From: Candidatus Bathyarchaeota archaeon
GTDB lineage: Archaea; Thermoproteota; Bathyarchaeia; Bathyarchaeales; Bathycorpusculaceae
Length of the DNA: 5,178 nucleotides
Assembly: GCA_016649625.1 (NCBI GenBank)
Contig: JAENXI010000079.1
Location: 1-5,178, forward strand
Direction: 5' to 3'
A program made the translations under genes and the position numbers. Positions 1 through 5,178 of this stretch are shown in pieces. Numbering within the stretch: the stretch's first letter is position 1; the number at the start of each line of letters is the position of its first letter. Below the pieces are notes generated by a model. It saw only the letters and a list, made by a program, of their open reading frames with translations. It had not been told where the DNA came from and searched no databases.

Positions 1-11
1 ATTAGAAGGTT

Positions 12-17
12 AGGAGA
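12..17 (+). promoter_or_regulatory. Ribosome binding site for the 30-codon frame
   Basis: AGGAGA lies 8 nt before the ATG at 26. It is the main argument that the short plus-strand frame is, or once was, a translated gene start. Confidence 0.4.
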
Positions 18-25
18 AAGCACAA

Positions 26-118
26 ATGGAAAATAAAACCCAACAACCTAAAAAGGAAAAGAATCAATTCCTTTTGGGTTCAAATCCCGTCCCGTCCACT
101 TGGTTTGGCCAAGATTGA
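26..118 (+). CDS. Possible 30-residue small protein or truncated gene start
   Basis: An ATG at 26 opens a 30-codon frame ending in TGA at 116-118. It is preceded by AGGAGA at 12-17 with an 8-nt spacer, which is near-ideal for initiation. The first half is polar and lysine/glutamine-rich (MENKTQQPKKEKNQ); the second half is uncharged until the last residue, and ends STWFGQD. I recognise no family and see no signal peptide or membrane segment. From about codon 18 the frame runs through the tRNA-like 3' end at 76-98. The natural end of this gene may therefore have been replaced at an integration junction, leaving only the beginning of a longer gene. It converges on the methyltransferase gene from the opposite strand. 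Too short to be sure that it is translated. Confidence 0.35.
   Translation: MENKTQQPKKEKNQFLLGSNPVPSTWFGQD
51..75. repeat. 8-bp inverted repeat with 9-nt loop
   Basis: AAAAGGAA (51-58) pairs perfectly with TTCCTTTT (68-75). A further AACCC/GGGTT pair (37-41 and 76-80) could extend the stem across a 9-nt bulge. Read on the minus strand, the right arm is a T-rich run ending TTTTT, so it could act as a weak terminator about 120 bases beyond the methyltransferase stop. The stem has only two G-C pairs, and the repeat also lies inside the 30-codon frame. Confidence 0.3.
76..98 (+). pseudogene. tRNA 3'-end fragment, possible attachment-site scar
   Basis: GGGTTCAAATCCC has the form of a tRNA T-arm: GGG/CCC stem bases around a 7-base TTCAAAT loop, which fits the conserved T54 T55 C56 and A58. 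It is followed by GT, a 7-base acceptor 3' strand CCCGTCC (91-97) and discriminator A98. CTT comes next, so CCA is not encoded. The expected 5' acceptor strand (GGACGGG) and a D-arm are absent from the 75 bases upstream. The T-stem pairing decays at positions 74-75, as if tRNA identity began at 76. A bare 3' half of a tRNA is the usual trace of tyrosine-integrase insertion into a tRNA gene. In that arrangement the element would lie left of this site and older sequence right of it, though a reused or nested site would change this. The isotype is not determinable. Confidence 0.5.
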
Positions 119-139
119 AAAAACCATTAATGATAGACA

Positions 140-155
140 TCAAAAAATTTTTTGA
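140..155. repeat. Perfect 16-bp AT palindrome TCAAAAAATTTTTTGA
   Basis: A6T6 flanked by TC and GA, between the two convergent genes and about 40 bases beyond the methyltransferase stop. A and T tracts of this kind bend DNA and can help end transcription from either side. There is no spacer for a hairpin loop, so a stem-loop would have to sacrifice central pairs. No function is established. Confidence 0.35.
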
Positions 156-193
156 ATATTCACAATATGTCAATAAGTGTAACATTTTTATTG

Positions 194-1549
194 CTAACTT
201 GAAACCAGTCTTTTATTTCTAATTTTCATTTTATTGGAAAATTTTGTTTCGTTACAAAACAAGGCTTTTGCTACTAGTATTGCAACTTTTACATTAACTG
301 CATTTCCAAGTGCCTTGTAGGCTTTAGTTGTTTTTTCAGGGATTTTTAGCAATCCATTTGGTCCATCCATGCTTTGCAGTTTAAGACATTCGCAAGGTGT
401 AACATACCTGTTTTCCCAAGCAATTATTGGAACTTGTGTTGGAGTCATAGCAACTAATGAGGGAATTGTAGTTCTTCGTTTAACTCTTACACCTGAAGGT
501 CTCATTTGAATAATATAGTGGCGTATATTTCGATCACTTTCACCCTGGCAGTTCCATTCAAGTTTTTGCCAACTAGATGGAAATTCTAGAATTTTAGGGA
601 TCCAAACATCTAACCAATTTTTATGTTTTTTATAAAAATCTCGATTTTTTCTAATAATGTTAATTTTCCATTTAGGAAAAACATCTTGATCTCTTCGGGT
701 ATAAGAGGGAAGAAAGCTGAAAAGTTGATCTAAATCCTGTGCATTTTCAAGAGATTTTCCATGACTCCCACAGAATTGTTTCAAATCATGATAAGTCATC
801 TTTTTCGGAGTAATCCCCTCATAAGGATAAGTGGCTCCAAATTCCGTAGACCATAAGGGATGAGGTATTTTTTCGTCGGCGGGAACATTATTTAGGAAAT
901 CTTGCCAAACATCTAAACATCTATTAACGGGCTCAGAGAGCTTACGAAAGTTATGTGGATTTTTATCAAGATATTTCTCTATTGAACCCAACCAGCATAA
1001 CTTGTCTGGTTTTGGCCATTTGAAGTTAGTCAGGTTATCAGTGCTACCAACGATGTATAAGCGCTCACGGATTTGAGGAATACCAAATTGATGTGGCGAA
1101 AGTTTTCCCATCAGAACATTATAACCTTTTTCAATTAGCAGGTTTTTCATGTACTTCCAAGTTTGTCCGTTATTGTGTTTTTCAAGATTTGGAACATTTT
1201 CAAGAATAAAATATTTTGGATGATGATAAGTTATAACCTTTAGTATTTCCCTGTAGAGTTTGCCTAATTTTGGATTTTCCAAACCATCTCTGGGTCCAGC
1301 TTTAGAAAAAGGCTGACATGGAAATCCTGCACACAAAATGTCGTGTTTAGGAATTTTTTCGACGTTTACTTGTCGTAGATCTCCTTTGGGTTCTAAGCCA
1401 AAGTTATCAGAGTATAATTCTTTGAGTGTTGGATTAATTTCTGAGGCAAAAACACATTGATGCCCTAACTGTTTTAGTGCTAAGTGAAAACCGCCAAGCC
1501 CAGCGAATAAATCAATGAACTTTATTCTTTGGATCCTCCTGAGGAACAA
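194..1549 (-). CDS. DNA (cytosine-5-)-methyltransferase
   Basis: It transfers a methyl group from S-adenosylmethionine to carbon 5 of cytosine in a specific DNA site. Numbering from the TTG at 1549: motif I FIDLFAGLGG (11-20, SAM binding), motif IV GFPCQPFS (75-82, catalytic C78), motif VI ENVPN (117-121), motif VIII QIRERLYIVG (159-168), motif IX-like TPCECLKLQ (384-392) and motif X YKALGNAVN (411-419). About 210 residues between motifs VIII and IX form the target-recognition region, which is long for the family; the target site cannot be read from it. A basic tail of about 20 residues follows motif X. In this frame an in-frame stop lies at 1580-1582, and there is no ATG or GTG between it and motif I. 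The only conventional start is TTG 1549, which lacks a Shine-Dalgarno. A better-placed site is ATA at 1523-1525, giving 443 residues that begin just before KFIDLFAG, as family members usually do. The gene overlaps the end of the upstream nuclease-helicase gene, so the two are probably one operon. Confidence 0.95.
   Translation of the reverse strand: MFLRRIQRIKFIDLFAGLGGFHLALKQLGHQCVFASEINPTLKELYSDNFGLEPKGDLRQVNVEKIPKHDILCAGFPCQPFSKAGPRDGLENPKLGKLYREILKVITYHHPKYFILENVPNLEKHNNGQTWKYMKNLLIEKGYNVLMGKLSPHQFGIPQIRERLYIVGSTDNLTNFKWPKPDKLCWLGSIEKYLDKNPHNFRKLSEPVNRCLDVWQDFLNNVPADEKIPHPLWSTEFGATYPYEGITPKKMTYHDLKQFCGSHGKSLENAQDLDQLFSFLPSYTRRDQDVFPKWKINIIRKNRDFYKKHKNWLDVWIPKILEFPSSWQKLEWNCQGESDRNIRHYIIQMRPSGVRVKRRTTIPSLVAMTPTQVPIIAWENRYVTPCECLKLQSMDGPNGLLKIPEKTTKAYKALGNAVNVKVAILVAKALFCNETKFSNKMKIRNKRLVSS
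1522..1525 (-). promoter_or_regulatory. ATAA overlap: helicase TAA stop with candidate ATA start
   Basis: On the minus strand the four bases ATAA contain the nuclease-helicase stop TAA (1522-1524) and, one base earlier, an ATA codon (1523-1525) in the methyltransferase frame. The geometry copies the common ATGA stop-start overlap of coupled genes, with ATA in place of ATG. That AUA is actually used for initiation is inferred from the Shine-Dalgarno spacing and from where the conserved protein begins. Confidence 0.5.
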
Positions 1550-4500
1550 TCTTGAGATGGGGGTTGAAAAGTGAATATTTTAACTCTTTTTCCTTGCACT
1601 TCAATATTAGCAACGAGTTGAGAACAAACATTTCGCAGCGCCTTCCAGAGCATTGTTGCTTCATATTGATCATACTCTGCTGGTATGTGATTTATCAAAG
1701 TCTCTGAACAAACAACTACTAGTCTGTCTTTAGCACGGGAGAAAGCAACATTAGATCGGTTCAGATCCAAAATAAAAGCCACATTAGAACTGATATAAGA
1801 TGGATCGCTTTCTGTTGCTGATAAGATAATGTTTGAACGTTCATCTCCTTGCAAACGCTCTACTGTGTCGATAATTCCAATTGGAGCATCAGCCGCTTCA
1901 TGGTACTCTCTTAGACGTGTTTTCAACAAACTTCGCTGTGCTCTATGGGGAGTAACAACTGCAACAGAATCAGTCGGTAGAGGAATTCCGGCATCAATTA
2001 TGTTCTTAATAATTTCAGCCTCTAATTGATTGTTTTTTTGTGATTGCCGCTCAGAATGGAGCACAAGGAAAACTCCGCAGTTACCCTGCCAGATTCTGTT
2101 CCACGAGTTCCCTTCGTGAGTTGCATCAATAATTTCAGTTGGACGAGGCAACCCTTGCAGATCAATATCATCTAAGCTGTATAGACGTCGTATTAGTTTA
2201 ACAAGAGGAGGAGGAAGTCTAAAAGTAAATGTTAGAGCAGATTCTCTAACTGAATTCACAAGATTACCTCTTTGACCCATATCTCGGATAACCTCATAGG
2301 CACTTCTGTAAGGTTTATAAACTATTACAGGTGGGCGATCCTCATTTTCCCAATCATGAGACACTATCGGCGCTAATTGTCTATGGTCTCCTGTTAACAT
2401 AATTTCTCCTCTAGGATAGACTAAACTAGAAAGTGCAAGGAAATGTGGAAAAACCATCATACTAGCCTCATCAACTATAAGCGTTGAAGCAAAGAAACCA
2501 TCTCTAAATTGTGCGCCTTGAATCAAAGTTGTATACATTTTTAGTAAAGCGCTTGTGGTTCCACCAATAATTGCTACATGATCTTCGGTTAATCGTTTCA
2601 CGTAGCTCCTTGCTTGTCTTGCTCCAAAATTTTCAATGTCTTCTAGTCCTCTAGCGATATCTTTAGGATCTGACGAATAGACCTTTGCAATAGATATGTG
2701 GGGCAAATTACAGTATTGTTTATCACATAACCACGCAAATTGTTCTGAAAACTCTGATAAACGTTTTAATAAATTATCAAGAGCCGCATGAGTTGTTGCA
2801 GAGATAAGTACAATCTCGCCAGGTTTTCTTCTGGCTAATATTCGAAGTAAAATAGCAATTGCTGTTGTAACTGTTTTTCCTGTTCCTGGTGGACCTTGTA
2901 GTAGTTGGATTCTTGAGTTTAATCCTTCTATAATAGCTTCTTTTTGATTATCATCAAGATGATCATTACTGGATAGAACAAAATTGGAAAGAATTTTTTG
3001 GCAAACCTCAATCTCATCTTCTTCAAGTTGGTTTTGCTGGGGTACCTGAGGGTTTTTCTGATCAAACCAAGCATAAATTGGCGAATTTGGCATATTTCCT
3101 AAGTGTTCATCCACTCTCCTAGCCACAAAATCAGTTATGCTACTATCAATAGTGGCGAAGTTAAATTCGGGATTTCCAAAAGCATGACTTGGCAGAATAT
3201 AACGAGACTCATATCTAACTGGAATTGGCGATAACTCTATCTCTCCTGAATCCCAATCAATCCTTTTAATTACGCATGTCCAACCTTGATTTATCAGTTG
3301 AGATAATCTTTGTCCTTGAGTAGGATCTTGACTTGAGGGTGTAAGTCTAACATATGAGCCTTCATCAAATGCTGACGAAACTTGAAGACGATTCATGTCA
3401 AAACTATACCCAGTTAGATCTATTTTGGCAAAAATCAGATTCTCACTTATTCTTGCCAGGTCAGTTACTGGAATTGTTTCCCCTGAGTTAACTCTGCTTG
3501 CCGGTGGAATTAGATGATGAGCAATCCAATCTGTCCTTTTTACATGATTTTCTAATCTCATGAAGTTAATAGCGGCCTTAGAAGTGTTTGTAACGTCTAG
3601 TGTAAAACGCGGGAGGTTATCTATCAAAAGAGGAATCTTTTTTATGTCAAAGTTTTTTGTACTAATTTTTTCCTCTAACCAACGCAGGGAATGAACTCTG
3701 GCTTCCAGAAAAGCATTAAGATATCCAGGAACGCATGCCCGGTTATATCTTCGAATAGCCTGTTTAATTCTAGGATTTAAAGCTGGATCATCAAGATCTG
3801 GAAGGCTTCCCCATATTGCATGCCAGTAGGGAACGGTAAGGCCATCGTTAAACCGGCTTCTTAACTCAAATACGTGAGTATGAACATTTGGATCATTTGA
3901 ATCAGGATTTGCTTCCCAGGTTTGGTCATCGCGATAACTTAGGCTTGTTTTAAAATCAAATACATCTTGGGTGAATACACGTTTAAGCCAAACTCTTTGA
4001 CCGTTAACTGTTCTGGTCCAATGATACCTCTTGCCATACCAAGAAAGAGATGTAACAACACTTAGGCCTCGTCCAGTCCACCCCAGTCCATATCTTTGGT
4101 CGATTTCATCACGCAGGCAAGAGAATATTAATTGATCAATGCTTTCACGAGATCCAAACAACTCGTTTAGATGACTTAACAGGCTAGTATCTACTCGAGA
4201 GCAAGCTTCTATTAGATGGGTAATTTCTTCACGAGACCAAACATAAAAATGAATAGGTGCACTATCGCGTCCATTTGCCACTTCTGCGATTCTATCAACA
4301 AGTTCATGAAAAAAGTTTAGTATTAATTGGCGCTCGCTTTTTGAATCAACTGTGTAGTTTCCTGTCCATTCTTCTTTGATAAAATGTATAACTGGTTTAT
4401 CAACTAAAGGAGCAGAATTACCATTTTTATCTGCTTCATAGACAGTAGGATCAAAATACCATGATTTATCAGCTCTTCGAGAAGCTACTGTTTTTATTTC

Positions 4501-5178
4501 ATTTATGCTAGATGTAACATGAGCTGACAGGGAAACTATCCTATCTTCTACATAATCATAATCTAAGGCTAAGAATATTCGAATTAATGGTTCATCATTT
4601 ATTATATGAGCGGGAAGTTGCCCATATCCTTTGTAAGGCAATTGTTCAACTTGATACCCGATGGGTTTAGCAGAACCTTGAGGAAGTGTACTTCTACGGG
4701 ATTTGGCTTTTGTTATAAGAATTCCCAAATTTTTCGAAAATGATGGATTAACTTGAATATTTCTGGCTTGGAGACTTTGAAGTTCTAACTCGGCTAGAGC
4801 ATCAATTGTTTGAACTCCATTTTCTCTTAAAACCCGAATATCAGATGGTTCAACATTTAGGAGTTCCAATCTTCTATGTAAGGAGCTTTCAGGCAAACAA
4901 TGTGTATCAAAAACACAGTTATCACATTTCACCTCAAGTCTATAATCCAAGTCATTTAAAGGTGATTTAATAATGTGTACAAGTGGACCCTCACTTGATA
5001 AAAGCCGATTAATGTCAGTTTCTTCTTGAGAAAGAACACCTAAAGTAACCGTGTTCAAAATTGCTTGCATTTTATTCAGTTTTTCGTTAATTCTGATTAC
5101 AGAACACTCAATTTCTTCAGGCACTATTTGCTGCCCACTAACAAAAACAGGATTGTCACGAATTAATTGCCTAAGAAG
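1522..5178 (-). CDS. RecB-like nuclease / UPF1-like SF1 helicase fusion (TM0106-type), 5'-partial
   Basis: This is probably an ATP-driven nuclease-helicase acting on DNA. The frame stays open for 18 codons upstream of the GTG at 5124 to the window edge, and that GTG has no Shine-Dalgarno, so the gene is treated as partial (1218 residues visible). Counting residues from that GTG: C67, C70 and C76 form a Cx2Cx5C signature like that closing the Fe-S nuclease domain of Cas4, AddB and Dna2. A helical hairpin-like segment follows at 81-140, then an RNase H-like domain at about 179-310 (LDYDY at 187-191). Residues 580-645 may form a beta-barrel. The helicase core has Q727, Walker A GPPGTGKT (744-751), motif Ia (773-789), Walker B VDEAS (884-888), GDHRQLAPI (912-920), TPHRAQ (1058-1063), TVERLQGDE (1087-1095) and NVAFSRAKDRL (1125-1135). 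All ATPase motifs look intact. The catalytic PD-(D/E)XK residues and the first cluster cysteine should lie beyond the edge. The end overlaps the methyltransferase gene. The family call is firm; the defence role is inferred. Confidence 0.9.
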   Translation of the reverse strand, partial: LLRQLIRDNPVFVSGQQIVPEEIECSVIRINEKLNKMQAILNTVTLGVLSQEETDINRLLSSEGPLVHIIKSPLNDLDYRLEVKCDNCVFDTHCLPESSLHRRLELLNVEPSDIRVLRENGVQTIDALAELELQSLQARNIQVNPSFSKNLGILITKAKSRRSTLPQGSAKPIGYQVEQLPYKGYGQLPAHIINDEPLIRIFLALDYDYVEDRIVSLSAHVTSSINEIKTVASRRADKSWYFDPTVYEADKNGNSAPLVDKPVIHFIKEEWTGNYTVDSKSERQLILNFFHELVDRIAEVANGRDSAPIHFYVWSREEITHLIEACSRVDTSLLSHLNELFGSRESIDQLIFSCLRDEIDQRYGLGWTGRGLSVVTSLSWYGKRYHWTRTVNGQRVWLKRVFTQDVFDFKTSLSYRDDQTWEANPDSNDPNVHTHVFELRSRFNDGLTVPYWHAIWGSLPDLDDPALNPRIKQAIRRYNRACVPGYLNAFLEARVHSLRWLEEKISTKNFDIKKIPLLIDNLPRFTLDVTNTSKAAINFMRLENHVKRTDWIAHHLIPPASRVNSGETIPVTDLARISENLIFAKIDLTGYSFDMNRLQVSSAFDEGSYVRLTPSSQDPTQGQRLSQLINQGWTCVIKRIDWDSGEIELSPIPVRYESRYILPSHAFGNPEFNFATIDSSITDFVARRVDEHLGNMPNSPIYAWFDQKNPQVPQQNQLEEDEIEVCQKILSNFVLSSNDHLDDNQKEAIIEGLNSRIQLLQGPPGTGKTVTTAIAILLRILARRKPGEIVLISATTHAALDNLLKRLSEFSEQFAWLCDKQYCNLPHISIAKVYSSDPKDIARGLEDIENFGARQARSYVKRLTEDHVAIIGGTTSALLKMYTTLIQGAQFRDGFFASTLIVDEASMMVFPHFLALSSLVYPRGEIMLTGDHRQLAPIVSHDWENEDRPPVIVYKPYRSAYEVIRDMGQRGNLVNSVRESALTFTFRLPPPLVKLIRRLYSLDDIDLQGLPRPTEIIDATHEGNSWNRIWQGNCGVFLVLHSERQSQKNNQLEAEIIKNIIDAGIPLPTDSVAVVTPHRAQRSLLKTRLREYHEAADAPIGIIDTVERLQGDERSNIILSATESDPSYISSNVAFILDLNRSNVAFSRAKDRLVVVCSETLINHIPAEYDQYEATMLWKALRNVCSQLVANIEVQGKRVKIFTFQPPSQDCSSGGSKE
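1535..1540 (-). promoter_or_regulatory. Shine-Dalgarno AGGAGG inside the nuclease-helicase 3' end
   Basis: AGGAGG reads on the minus strand within the helicase codons for Gly-Gly near its C-terminus (SSGGSKE tail). It lies 9 nt upstream of ATA at 1523-1525 and downstream of the TTG at 1549, so it cannot serve the TTG start. It is the strongest ribosome binding site near the methyltransferase and decides between the candidate starts. Its position just before the helicase stop fits translational coupling by terminating ribosomes. Confidence 0.75.

Noticed and set aside
28..98. Complete but degenerate tRNA gene
   Set aside because: GGA at 28-30 could pair with the last acceptor bases, but the rest of the acceptor stem, a D-arm and a clear anticodon arm do not form.
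99..113. CTTGG/CCAAG hairpin as an intrinsic terminator
   Set aside because: The stem is 5 bp and no T-run follows on either strand.
1829..2029. 66-codon plus-strand open frame
   Set aside because: It lies wholly antisense to conserved helicase motifs V and VI coding sequence, with no convincing ribosome binding site or recognisable product; it is a shadow of the real gene.
5122..5124. GTG at 5124 as the true start of the nuclease-helicase
   Set aside because: The frame is open for 18 more codons to the window edge, there is no Shine-Dalgarno before the GTG, and the Fe-S signature only 67 residues in requires a nuclease domain upstream.
194..5178. Classic DISARM or BREX system
   Set aside because: Only a cytosine-5 methyltransferase is shared with DISARM class 2; the effector is a different helicase architecture, and no BREX or DISARM core partners are in view.
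1..5178. CRISPR array, insertion sequence, or cyanobacterial GCGATCGC repeats
   Set aside because: No regularly spaced repeats, transposase frame or terminal inverted repeats were seen, and I found no GCGATCGC octamer.

Overview
The window is AT-rich bacterial DNA. Almost all of it is taken up by two genes on the minus strand. Nothing fixes the lineage. The tRNA-like 3' end near the left edge has no encoded CCA, as in cyanobacteria and several other phyla, but this is only a hint.

Layout in the direction of transcription (right to left): positions 5178 to 1522 hold a very large nuclease-helicase. Its reading frame is still open at the right edge, so the N-terminus is missing. The part present begins near the end of a RecB/Cas4-type nuclease domain, with a Cx2Cx5C iron-sulfur signature. 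A helical hairpin-like segment, an RNase H-like domain, a long linker and a complete UPF1/DNA2-like superfamily 1 helicase follow. Positions 1549 to 194 hold a full-length DNA cytosine-5 methyltransferase with all the main catalytic motifs. The two genes overlap. A strong Shine-Dalgarno sequence inside the last helicase codons points to an ATA codon that overlaps the helicase TAA stop (ATAA), so the methyltransferase may be translationally coupled from a non-canonical AUA start.

Positions 1 to 193 are different. They hold a short plus-strand reading frame of 30 codons with a good ribosome binding site. A 23-base sequence resembling the 3' end of a tRNA (T-loop, part of the T-stem, acceptor 3' strand) lies inside that frame, with no matching 5' tRNA half. 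An AT palindrome lies between this and the methyltransferase stop. The tRNA piece is best read as a possible integration scar, which would put the gene pair next to a mobile-element boundary.

Working together, the methyltransferase would mark host DNA and the nuclease-helicase would process unmarked DNA. This would be a restriction-like defence pair, comparable in logic to DISARM but with a different effector. That role is inferred from gene content and coupling; further components may lie beyond the right edge.
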